From Gammaproteobacteria bacterium (GTDB lineage Bacteria; Pseudomonadota; Gammaproteobacteria; Chromatiales; Chromatiaceae): DNA of 15,032 bases. Where the stretch lies: positions 1 through 15,032 of the forward strand of contig JABDQZ010000281.1 of NCBI GenBank assembly GCA_013041975.1, read 5' to 3'. The translations under genes were made by a program, and so were the position numbers. The notes below the pieces were generated by a model. The model did not search any database, had not been told where the DNA came from, and worked only from the letters and a program-made list of their open reading frames with translations. Positions 8,178-14,751 of the stretch are shown one piece after another. The stretch's first letter is position 1; the number at the start of each line of letters is the position of its first letter.

Positions 8178-8585
8178 TCAGAAGTTAAAGAGGACGTCTT
8201 GCTGATCCATAAGTTCAGCCATTTCGTCTCTGCTGACAACACGGATTGAATCTTTTTCAGCCCAGTCATCATCTTCATCTTCGTAAGTCAGTGGCATCAG
8301 CTCTTCCAGAGTCAGACCACGCTCTTCCAATGACTCTTTCTCGACATACAGCTTGGATACATCGTAATCACCCAGAGCCTGGTAAATCGGTGAGAAATTT
8401 TTCTGATCGGAATCAGAAGAATCCTGATCAGACTTTAACTGGTAAACACCATCACCAATAAAAGCCAGACTCACATCCTGGTCGAATGCTGCACCAATAA
8501 GAACAACTTCCAGCGACTCAAGCGCATAGACAGTTCCATAAGGAGCTCGACGATTTACATACATAAATTTCTTGATTTTAGACAT
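8178..8585 (-). CDS. dsrF: DsrF, TusC-like subunit of the DsrEFH sulfurtransferase
   Basis: The 135 residues show the TusC/DsrF pattern: RRAPYGTVYALESLEVVLIGAAF near the N-terminus and AFIGDGVYQL around residue 41. It contains no cysteine, which agrees with the view that DsrF is structural in the hexamer while DsrE and DsrH carry the conserved cysteines. The C-terminal third is very acidic (TYEDEDDDWAEKD). It lies between dsrE (15 nt) and dsrH (16 nt). Confidence 0.95.
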   Translation of the reverse strand: MSKIKKFMYVNRRAPYGTVYALESLEVVLIGAAFDQDVSLAFIGDGVYQLKSDQDSSDSDQKNFSPIYQALGDYDVSKLYVEKESLEERGLTLEELMPLTYEDEDDDWAEKDSIRVVSRDEMAELMDQQDVLFNF

Positions 8586-8600
8586 CGTACTACCGCCTTA

Positions 8601-8993
8601 TCAGTCGCCAAATACCATCAGTCGATCAGCTTCAACAGCCGCTTCAATCAACTGACCCAGACCAGAGATACGGAATGCAGGATGAATATTGGTTGCATCC
8701 TTACCGTTACGCTCTGCTTCACCATCATCTACAACACCACGGCGTTGCGCAGCGGCTACACACACAACCATATCCAGGCTGTGAGCTTCTGCCAGTTCTG
8801 CCCAGCGATTCACAATATGACGATCATCCTGAGGAGGAGTCGTGATACGTGAACTGTTGTAAACACCATCATGGTAGAAAAAGACACGAGAGACCTCGTG
8901 ACCTTTTTCCAGCGCAGACTTGGTAAAATGATACGCAGTATCAGTTGCCTGATGCTGGTATGGCCCTTCGTTTATCTGTATTGCAAACTTCAT
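8601..8993 (-). CDS. dsrE: DsrE, TusD-like catalytic subunit of the DsrEFH sulfurtransferase
   Basis: This 130-residue protein has the DsrE/TusD hallmarks: FAIQINEGPY at the start, FFYHDGVYN near residue 38, and Cys78 in VVCVAAAQRRGVVD. Cys78 is the sulfur-accepting residue of DsrE in A. vinosum, conserved here in the same position. The start is backed by GAGG at about 8 nt. The gap to dsrB is 30 nt. The presence of dsrE with dsrF and dsrH marks a sulfur oxidiser rather than a sulfate reducer. Confidence 0.96.
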   Translation of the reverse strand: MKFAIQINEGPYQHQATDTAYHFTKSALEKGHEVSRVFFYHDGVYNSSRITTPPQDDRHIVNRWAELAEAHSLDMVVCVAAAQRRGVVDDGEAERNGKDATNIHPAFRISGLGQLIEAAVEADRLMVFGD

Positions 8994-9023
8994 ACAATTA
9001 ACCTCTATCTCTGCAACAACCGC

Positions 9024-10100
9024 TTAGAAACGGATGTAGTTTGAAGAGTTCAGGCTGGCACGGGCACCACGCCAGTTATCAATGTGGTACTTGGTGAATG
9101 GCAGCTCAACTTCTTCGAAGAAACGAGGCCAGCCAATACGCTCAACCCATTCATTGATACGCTCCCAGTCACGTGCGCCTTCTTTGTAAGCTTTCAGGAT
9201 ACGTTTAACGATCGCTGTAGCTTCAGGCCAACGCGGTGGGTTGTTAGGAATACCGGCAGCAACCAGACGCTGGAAGGTTGGTTTGCCACGAGCATTTGAG
9301 TGGTTACCACCAACCCAGATAGCCAGCTTGGTGTGCTCTGCATCGTTGATCATCATTGGAGGACATGGAGGGAAGCAAGCACCACAACAGATACATTTCT
9401 TCTCATCAACTTCCAAAGATGGCTTACCGTTAACCAGTGCAGGACGCATCGCAGCAACCGGGCAACGAGCAACAACTGAAGGACGCTCACAGACGTTGGC
9501 GACCAGGTCATGGTTGATCTTAGGTGGCTTGGTGTGCTGAACGTTGATCGCGATATCACCCTGTCCACCACAGTTGATCTGGCAGCAAGATGTCGTGATA
9601 TGAACACGGTTAGGCATTTCAGCGGTACGGAAGTCGTCGATCAGTTCGTCCATCATGGACTTGACAACACCGGAAGCGTCAGTACCTGGAATGTCACAGT
9701 GCAACCAGCCCTGGGTGTGTGACAGCATGGTCACAGAGTTCTGGGTACCACCAACGATATAACCTTTATCTTCAACTGCCTTGATCAGGGCATCAACACG
9801 TGAGCCGTCAGTCAGCTGATATTCCAGGTTGGAACGGATAGTGAAGTGAATGAAGCCATCAGCGTATTCATCACCGATGTCACACAGTTCACGCAGAGAA
9901 TAAACATCAAGGATACGCTGAGTACCTACGCGAACAGTCCAGATTTCATCACCGCTTTTGGCTACGTGACGCAGAACACCAGGACGTGGATGCTCATGAT
10001 AGTCCCACAGACCGAAGTTTTTACGCATCACAGGATGCATGTACTGGAATGGGTCCGGACAACCCGTTTCGATTGGCTCACGCATTTCTTGTTTGGCCAT
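9024..10100 (-). CDS. dsrB: DsrB, dissimilatory (reverse) sulfite reductase beta subunit
   Basis: The 358 residues have the sulfite-reductase ferredoxin-like half-domain (SNLEYQLTDGSRVDALI near 90), the cysteine group SCCQINCGG at 171-179 with further cysteines C204 and C213, and an inserted ferredoxin domain with C236-x2-C239-x2-C242-x3-C246. It pairs with DsrA in the cytoplasmic alpha2-beta2 enzyme with sirohaem amide and [4Fe-4S] clusters, oxidising DsrC-bound sulfur to sulfite. AGGAG precedes the ATG. The frame is intact, unlike dsrA upstream. Confidence 0.97.
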   Translation of the reverse strand: MAKQEMREPIETGCPDPFQYMHPVMRKNFGLWDYHEHPRPGVLRHVAKSGDEIWTVRVGTQRILDVYSLRELCDIGDEYADGFIHFTIRSNLEYQLTDGSRVDALIKAVEDKGYIVGGTQNSVTMLSHTQGWLHCDIPGTDASGVVKSMMDELIDDFRTAEMPNRVHITTSCCQINCGGQGDIAINVQHTKPPKINHDLVANVCERPSVVARCPVAAMRPALVNGKPSLEVDEKKCICCGACFPPCPPMMINDAEHTKLAIWVGGNHSNARGKPTFQRLVAAGIPNNPPRWPEATAIVKRILKAYKEGARDWERINEWVERIGWPRFFEEVELPFTKYHIDNWRGARASLNSSNYIRF

Positions 10101-10131
10101 CGTTATCTCCTACGATAGATATTTTTGATTC

Positions 10132-10149
10132 CCCCGGCCGAAGCCGGGG
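10132..10149 (-). promoter_or_regulatory. UUCG-tetraloop hairpin between dsrA and dsrB
   Basis: On the minus strand the stem CCCCGGC / GCCGGGG closes on TTCG with a C-G closing pair, the classical extra-stable cUUCGg tetraloop. It lies 30 nt after the dsrA stop. The sequence following it is A-rich, not U-rich, so it is not an intrinsic terminator. A role in mRNA processing or stability is inferred. Confidence 0.6.
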
Positions 10150-10179
10150 AGATATTACTGATTTGTTTCTGGATACCGA

Positions 10180-11426
10180 TCAGGCTTCAGCTTGACGCTC
10201 AAACCATTTTTCAGCTTCGTCATCCCAGCCATCCATACGGACGTATGAAGACTGACGAGGTTCGGCGATCATGTTTGGATCAACATCAACATCGATACCT
10301 TCCAGGAAGTTAACCAGGCCGATACGCTCGATCATCTCACCACAACGTTCGTGTTCCAGTGCGTTCTCTGCCCAGAAATCAATGATTTCTTCAGCCAGTT
10401 CAACCAGCTCTTCCCAGTCTTCTTCTGTTTCCAGTTTCTTGAAAGGAACAACTACGGTACCCATAAGGTCACCGATCTTCAGAGTACGTTTACCACCGAT
10501 CAAAATGGTTACACCCTTGTCATCCCCAGGACTCATCGCCTTGGGCATAACGTTCAGGCAGTGCATACAACGCACACAGTCCTGGTTATTGACTGCCAGG
10601 GTATCGTCATCATTCAGAGACAATGCATTGGTCGGACAACGACTAACAACATTGTCAATCATGTACTGACGACCTTTACGGCCAACAAATGCCTTAACTT
10701 CTTCCGATCAACTTTCATGTCATCACGCCAGGTACCGATTACTGCGAAGTCAGCACGCTCGATAGCGTTTTGACAATCGTTACCACAACCTGAAACCTTG
10801 AACTTGAATTTGTACGGCAGAGCAGGACGATGCACATCATCGGTGAAGTTGTTCACCAGCAGACGGTGTGCTTTCTGCTCGTTGGCACAAGACATTTCAC
10901 AACGCGCCGCACCAACACATGACATGGCAGTACGTACACAAGGACCGGCACCACCAAGATCCCAACCGTAGTCGTTGATCTTGTCAAAGAAGTGCTGGAA
11001 GCGATCTGAATCAGTACCGATGAACATAATGTTACCAGTCTGACCGTGGAAAGTTACCAGACCAGAACCCCACTCTTCCCAATCGTCAGCCAGCTGACGC
11101 AGGATTTTGGTGTCGTAATGGTTGCCTGCAGGAGGCTGAACACGCAGTGTGTGGAATTCACGTGACTCAGGAAAAGCGTCACCGACTTCAGAAAAACGTG
11201 GAATGATACCGCCACCGTAACCGTATACAGAGATAGTTCCACCCTTCCAGTAACCTTTACGAGTTTCAAAAGAATGCTCGAGCTGACCCAGAAGGTCGTT
11301 GGTTACTTTATTGATGCGGTCATCAGGATGATTATCGCGTAATGCCTTGATACCAGTAATATAGCTGGGCCAAGGACCCTCTTCCAGCTGATCAAGCATC
11401 GGAGTAAAGTGCTTATCAATCGCCAT
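10180..11426 (-). CDS. dsrA: DsrA, dissimilatory (reverse) sulfite reductase alpha subunit, interrupted by a one-base frameshift
   Basis: The reading frame from the ATG at 11426 is good DsrA for 241 residues: C170-x5-C176 and C214-x3-C218 bind the sirohaem-coupled [4Fe-4S] cluster. It then runs into out-of-frame sequence. The rest of DsrA resumes in another frame, including the ferredoxin domain (RCPTNAL and CVRCMHC). Adding one base near 10703-10707 restores KVD-x-EEVKAFVGRKGRQYMID and gives a 415-residue protein, close to the usual length. If GATCGGAAG was once GATCAGGAAG, the missing residue is Gln. As written, translation stops soon after residue 241 and lacks the ferredoxin domain. All other dsr genes are intact, so an assembly or sequencing error is the simpler explanation. 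AGGAG precedes the ATG. Confidence 0.93.
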
Positions 11427-11753
11427 GCGCTAGCTCTCCTAGAGTACTAAAATTTAATGAATATTTAGATCGGAGCCCATGCTCCAGATCGTGAATCTTT
11501 CTACATTTCAAGCCGAGTTCGACTCTTCAACGGCAGGGAACTATAGTCATGTTCAGCTGCCTGAGCTACTCCACCATAGGGGGGTAAGCCAGACTCAAAC
11601 CCTATCCCTTTAGAGATATATTTGTAAGCATTTCAGCCACAAAATAACAGTAAACCATTGTATTTATTAACTTTAAGCTAAATTCAAGAAGCGTGCATAA
11701 TTAACCACATTTCTTGTATTAGCCAACATTAGCATTTCGCTATATATTACTGG
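11427..11753 (-). promoter_or_regulatory. Structured 5' leader of the dsr operon (candidate)
   Basis: No gene is supported in 11427-11886. The part next to dsrA has several hairpins: 11468-11490 (GATC outer pairs, GGAGC/GCTCC inner stem), 11512-11534 (GCC/GGC and GAGT/ACTC), 11532-11561 (GGCAG/CTGCC and GAAC/GTTC), and 11576-11605 (ATAGGG/CCCTAT). The second and third share bases 11532-11534, so their outer pairs exclude each other. Just before the start codon, CTAG and CTAG flank the ribosome-binding site (CTAGGAGAGCTAG). A regulatory leader is inferred; I do not recognise a known riboswitch. The stretch 11610-11750 is A/T-rich and I see no clear structure in it. Confidence 0.35.
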
Positions 11754-11759
11754 TCGCAA

Positions 11760-11788
11760 ATCCTAGGTCTCCCCCTGAACAGGGTCAA
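11760..11788 (-). promoter_or_regulatory. Candidate sigma70 promoter for dsrA
   Basis: On the minus strand, TTGACC (11783-11788) and TAGGAT (11760-11765) are separated by exactly 17 nt, matching the sigma70 consensus at 5 of 6 and 4 of 6 positions. Transcription would start near 11753 and give a leader of about 325 nt. An alternative -10 (TACAAT on the minus strand, 11657-11662) lacks a good -35. Confidence 0.4.
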
Positions 11789-11816
11789 CACCTCGTGTGC
11801 CAGGATTTTGAATTCA

Positions 11817-11853
11817 TTGATCCAGATCAACTTTTTGGAAAATTACTTATAAT
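11817..11853 (+). promoter_or_regulatory. FNR/DNR-type operator and -10 box of the 11887-13994 operon
   Basis: TTGATCCAGATCAA at 11817-11830 is a perfect match to the Crp/Fnr-family consensus TTGAT-N4-ATCAA. A perfect TATAAT lies at 11848-11853, 34 nt before the first ATG. The distance from the operator centre to the -10 is about 5 nt shorter than in a classical class II FNR promoter, so it may activate with unusual geometry or act otherwise. Being a palindrome, it could also influence the divergent dsr promoter. Confidence 0.6.
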
Positions 11854-11886
11854 TTTCATTAAATTTTTAAATTAAACGGATACAAC

Positions 11887-12075
11887 ATGCTTTACCTGAG
11901 CCAGATTGTCATTGCCAACCAGGATATCAACTCATTCAATGAGCTGATTGAACTGATACCTGAATATGCCAAGCAAGGGGAACGCTTTTTCAGAATGGAT
12001 ATCAAACCCCCGTACCCTGATACACCAGAAAACTGGGAAGATCGACTGGAAGCGGCCTTCAGCGGTAGAATATGA
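11887..12075 (+). CDS. Small hypothetical protein, first gene of the Cas6-like/RspA-like operon
   Basis: I do not recognise this 62-residue protein. It begins MLYLSQIVIANQDINSF, has no membrane segment or cysteine, and contains a proline-rich stretch (KPPYPDTPENWEDRLEAAF) near the C-terminus. Support for it being real: it follows a good promoter with a short leader, has GGA about 8 nt before the ATG, and its stop lies 9 nt before the next gene in the same orientation. Confidence 0.6.
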   Translation: MLYLSQIVIANQDINSFNELIELIPEYAKQGERFFRMDIKPPYPDTPENWEDRLEAAFSGRI

Positions 12076-12084
12076 GGCTAGATT

Positions 12085-12807
12085 ATGGAATTTTTTGATC
12101 CAAACGCACAAAACGCACAAAATGGGGACACCGAGGTCGGCAAGCTGATGAATGACCTCGGCCAGAAAGCCGAGCTCGAAGGTCTCATTGTTGAATTACG
12201 CGAGCAACTGACCATGCTGCCTGAAAACGCCGACCCGGTCGAAAGATGCTCAATGGAACTGGAAATTGCTCATGCCCAGCAACAACTTGAACGCGGACAT
12301 GAAGCCTGGCCGACAGCCCGCGCAGCCTTTGATGTATTCATAGCGCACAAGGAATGGCAAAAAGCAGCAGAAGCCTGCAATGTGCTTTACCTGTCTGACC
12401 AGACTGATTCACTGATCGCTCTTGGCAATGGAATCTGGCTGGCAGTTACATTCCCTATTGATCCGGAAGTCACTGTTAATCTGCTCGCTCATGTGATTGA
12501 TGACACCCCAGATGATTCTGATGGTGCTGCCGTTGCGGCTGCTACAGCCTTGTTTATCGCTGATACCCGCTCGCCAGAAGGGCCCGACCGCGAAAGGCTT
12601 CATTTTTTCGCCTCTCAGCTACTGGGAAAAGTCGCCAACCGACACAGTGAAGTGGAAAATCAGGCCCAGTTTGATTTCTGGATCGAAAAACTTGAACTGG
12701 TTGATCCTGACAAGTTCCTGATTCGCCTGCGCAATGTGGTGGATGTACTGGCTCAGGAAGACTGGTGGATTAACAGGGAAGAAATCAGAAACTCAATACC
12801 GGATTAA
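12085..12807 (+). CDS. Hypothetical acidic helical protein in the Cas6-like/RspA-like operon
   Basis: I do not recognise this 240-residue protein. It is acidic, lacks a signal peptide and membrane segments, and looks largely alpha-helical. Residues 25-75 (ELEGLIVELREQL, MELEIAHAQQQLERGHEAW) could form a coiled coil or helical hairpins, and the middle part (ARAAFDVFIAHKEWQKAAEACNVLY) has a TPR-like feel that I cannot prove. GAGG at 7 nt before the ATG overlaps the stop of the preceding gene, implying coupling. It ends 6 nt before the Cas6-like gene, so it may be a partner of that protein. Confidence 0.75.
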   Translation: MEFFDPNAQNAQNGDTEVGKLMNDLGQKAELEGLIVELREQLTMLPENADPVERCSMELEIAHAQQQLERGHEAWPTARAAFDVFIAHKEWQKAAEACNVLYLSDQTDSLIALGNGIWLAVTFPIDPEVTVNLLAHVIDDTPDDSDGAAVAAATALFIADTRSPEGPDRERLHFFASQLLGKVANRHSEVENQAQFDFWIEKLELVDPDKFLIRLRNVVDVLAQEDWWINREEIRNSIPD

Positions 12808-12813
12808 TACATA

Positions 12814-13518
12814 ATGCTCTGGCAAGAAGACAATAAAAAGGCTGGCTTCGACGTCGATGACTCGGTTGTCGACCTTCTGTTTAATATTGAATGCAGGGAA
12901 TTACCGGTAGATCATATTTACCAACTGTCACAGGCCATTCACCAGGCGTTGCCGGGCCGTGCAGAAGATAATGAACTCGGTGTGCACCCTGTTCATCTCG
13001 CAGGTTCCCAAAACGGCTGGGAGCGTCCTGATGAATCGCTTGGACAGAACCTGATCCTGTCCAAACGCACCAAGTTGATATTAAGAGTTCGCAAGGAACA
13101 TCAACAGGATGTTGTCGACAGGCTGCATAATACCACACTCGATATAGACGGCTTCGAAATGACGGTCAAAAAGCCTAAAGTTCGCAAGCTCAGAAAAGAC
13201 AGCACCATTTTCTCCAGGGCCATTGTCTGCAGTGAATCTGAAACCGAAGATGAAATGCAGTTTCTCAACCGCATGCAGCAGGAGCTGGCACTCATGGGGA
13301 TAATCATCAAAAAAGCCCTGTGCGGTAAAACCAGCCAGTTCAAAACACCTGATGGCCCGGTACTGACGCGCAGCCTGATGCTGGCAGATATGTCACCGGA
13401 AGATTCGGTCAAACTGCAGCAAACCGGGATTGGTCCTTTACGTGATATGGGCTGCGGAATTTTCCTTCCACACAAAGGCATTGAAGCTGTGGGTGAATCG
13501 ACAGATGACGAAAAGTAA
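12814..13518 (+). CDS. Cas6-like protein of the Cmx6 (type I-MYXAN) family, without a CRISPR array
   Basis: The 234 residues match my memory of the Cas6/Cmx6 family (type I-MYXAN). Signs are FNIECRELPVDHIYQLSQAI at 23-42, GVHPVH and NGWERP at 56-72, LSKRTKLILRV at 82-92, LCGKTSQF and GPVLTRSLMLADMSPEDSV at 169-199, and a glycine-rich C-terminal loop (GIGPLRDMGCGIFLPHKGI, 205-223) like that of RAMP-fold RNA endonucleases. His34 lies where Cas6 proteins often have their catalytic histidine (inference). Cas6 cuts CRISPR precursor RNA, but I see no repeats or other cas genes here. Its neighbours are two hypothetical genes and a DsrC paralogue, so a different RNA substrate is likely. No strong ribosome-binding site is visible; a 6-nt gap suggests coupling to the preceding gene. 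Confidence 0.7.
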   Translation: MLWQEDNKKAGFDVDDSVVDLLFNIECRELPVDHIYQLSQAIHQALPGRAEDNELGVHPVHLAGSQNGWERPDESLGQNLILSKRTKLILRVRKEHQQDVVDRLHNTTLDIDGFEMTVKKPKVRKLRKDSTIFSRAIVCSESETEDEMQFLNRMQQELALMGIIIKKALCGKTSQFKTPDGPVLTRSLMLADMSPEDSVKLQQTGIGPLRDMGCGIFLPHKGIEAVGESTDDEK

Positions 13519-13530
13519 ATTTTTCGCTAG

Positions 13531-13617
13531 AATCTGCTCGCAGATTTTCCGGGGGCTGGATCAATACCTCTCCGATTCGGGCATGCTATACCCGACCGGG
13601 TCTTGACTTTAGCCCCC
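13531..13617 (+). promoter_or_regulatory. Structured RNA element between the Cas6-like and DsrC-like genes
   Basis: The 134-nt gap contains a short hairpin (AATCTG-CTCG-CAGATT, 13531-13546, followed by TT and CC, a weak terminator at best). A larger stem of seven pairs follows (GGGGGCT 13551-13557 with AGCCCCC 13611-13617), enclosing CGGG/CCCG (13578-13594). It could be an attenuator, a processing site or, given the neighbour, a Cas6-like cleavage substrate; all three are inference. Confidence 0.45.
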
Positions 13618-13652
13618 TTGATAAACCCAAGTAAATTGTCTGGAGTAATAAC

Positions 13653-13994
13653 ATGGCATTAGAAGTAAACGGAAAAAGCATCGAACTGGATGGCAACGGC
13701 AACCTGGTTGACCCTAAGGCCTGGGACGAGGATGTTGCCAGAGCATTGGCAGCAGCTGACGATACCATGGGCGAACTGACCCAGGAACACATAGATGTAC
13801 TCAACTACCTGCGCGAAGAATACTTCGAAAATAACTCCCAACCCATGGAACGTGCAATCAACAAAGGCATGGCCAAAGTCTGGGGCAAGAAGATCAGCAG
13901 TAAAGACCTTTATGTACTGTTCCCTGGTGCTCCATCCAAACAGGGCAATCGTATAGCCGGTCTGCCATATGTAGCACGCAAAGGCGGTTACTAA
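13653..13994 (+). CDS. DsrC/TusE-family protein lacking both C-terminal cysteines (RspA-type)
   Basis: These 113 residues align along their length with the DsrC at 7478-7810: MALEVNGKSIELDGNGNLVD, ELTQEHIDVLNYLREEYFE, KDLYVLFPGAPSKQGNRIAGLP. The C-terminal arm reads SKQGNRIAGLPYVARKGGY: CysB is replaced by Asn and CysA is missing, and the protein contains no cysteine at all. It therefore cannot carry sulfur as DsrC or TusE does. DsrC-family proteins without both cysteines have been called RspA and are thought to be regulatory; the fold has a helix-turn-helix-like part. GGAG precedes the ATG at about 9 nt. It is the last gene before a strong terminator. Confidence 0.9.
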   Translation: MALEVNGKSIELDGNGNLVDPKAWDEDVARALAAADDTMGELTQEHIDVLNYLREEYFENNSQPMERAINKGMAKVWGKKISSKDLYVLFPGAPSKQGNRIAGLPYVARKGGY

Positions 13995-14005
13995 TCAAAT
14001 CTGTT

Positions 14006-14025
14006 ATTCCTGCCTGTGCAGGAAT
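14006..14025 (+). repeat. Short hairpin of the widespread ATTCCTGC type
   Basis: ATTCCTGC (14006-14013) and GCAGGAAT (14018-14025) form a perfect 8-bp stem with loop CTGT just after the DsrC-like gene. Similar ATTCC-type palindromes are common dispersed repeats in proteobacterial intergenic regions, from memory. It may add to transcript 3'-end protection. Confidence 0.4.
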
Positions 14026-14030
14026 TCAGA

Positions 14031-14064
14031 ATTAAAAAAGGCGACTCTGGTCGCCTTTTTTAAT
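14031..14064. terminator. Bidirectional intrinsic terminator
   Basis: A perfect 15-bp inverted repeat with GGCGAC/GTCGCC core, loop TCTG, and six A before and six T after the core. It works in both directions and lies between the convergent DsrC-like gene and the dioxygenase gene. Confidence 0.92.
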
Positions 14065-14081
14065 GTTTGCTCGTAAGACGA

Positions 14082-14750
14082 CTATACCTCGGCCCACATT
14101 CTCAACAGATTGGCATACGATCGATCGACATACTTTGATTCGTCAGATTCACTATCCTTCTTAAACAGCATTTCACGCGCCTGATCCAGCTCATAAAGCA
14201 ATTCTCTTTTGGTAGCATCACGTACGAAGCTTTGAATCCATGTCAAAGCCACCTGCCGTACACCGTTAGTCACTGGTGCCACTTCATGTACGCTGGCTGA
14301 CGGATAAACCACAGCATCTCCGGCATTGAGCTTGACCTTCTGATCACCAAACGGCGTTCTCACCGTCAATTCCCCGCCTTCATACTCATCGGCATTATTC
14401 AGGAATACCGTCATGGAAACATCCGTTCTGAACTTGCCGCCTCCCATAATCGGATCATCCACATGGTCGCCGTAGGTCATGCCATTCTCATATTTGGAAA
14501 AGATAAAATCCGCCATGCGGTTGGGCAGAGCAAAACTTTTGAATTGCTCGTTATTGCCAAGGCTTGCCATCAGAACCCTGTTCAGCAACTGCTGTTTTTC
14601 CGGCGCTAATGATGATTCAAGATTATTTTTGATTCTCTCTGCTACTTTGCCCGCGGTTGCCTTGCCATCAACAAACTCACTGGCATTGAGAATTTCCTGT
14701 ATTTTCTGTACCTGCGCTTCATTAATCAGCGACTTGATTTGAATCATCAT
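14082..14750 (-). CDS. PKHD-type Fe(II)/2-oxoglutarate-dependent hydroxylase (PiuC/YbiX family)
   Basis: The 222 residues have the usual length for PiuC/YbiX proteins. The iron ligands are visible as H96-x-D98 in YGDHVDDP and H155 in YPSASVHEVAPV, and R165 (GVRQVALTW) would bind 2-oxoglutarate. The ending SFVRDATKRELLYELD is typical of the family. In other bacteria piuC lies beside TonB siderophore receptors and responds to iron; no such neighbour is visible here. Two adjacent ATG codons (MMIQIK) are possible starts. The first abuts a long inverted repeat that replaces any ribosome-binding site: upstream sequence is TTTTTATTATT. It converges on the DsrC-like gene across the shared terminator. 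Confidence 0.92.
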   Translation of the reverse strand: MMIQIKSLINEAQVQKIQEILNASEFVDGKATAGKVAERIKNNLESSLAPEKQQLLNRVLMASLGNNEQFKSFALPNRMADFIFSKYENGMTYGDHVDDPIMGGGKFRTDVSMTVFLNNADEYEGGELTVRTPFGDQKVKLNAGDAVVYPSASVHEVAPVTNGVRQVALTWIQSFVRDATKRELLYELDQAREMLFKKDSESDESKYVDRSYANLLRMWAEV

Positions 14751-14751
14751 A

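Noticed and set aside
10180..10662. Separate 160-residue ferredoxin-like gene
   Set aside because: Its sequence is the missing C-terminal part of DsrA in a shifted frame, so it is not an independent gene.
11500..11585. tRNA-like sequence in the dsr leader (GTAGCTCAG and a TCGAAC motif on the minus strand)
   Set aside because: The D-arm-like text is present, but no acceptor stem, anticodon arm or T-arm folds around it in the correct order.
11427..13994. CRISPR array that would go with the Cas6-like gene
   Set aside because: No direct repeats of 25-40 nt with regular spacers are visible in this region or elsewhere in the window.
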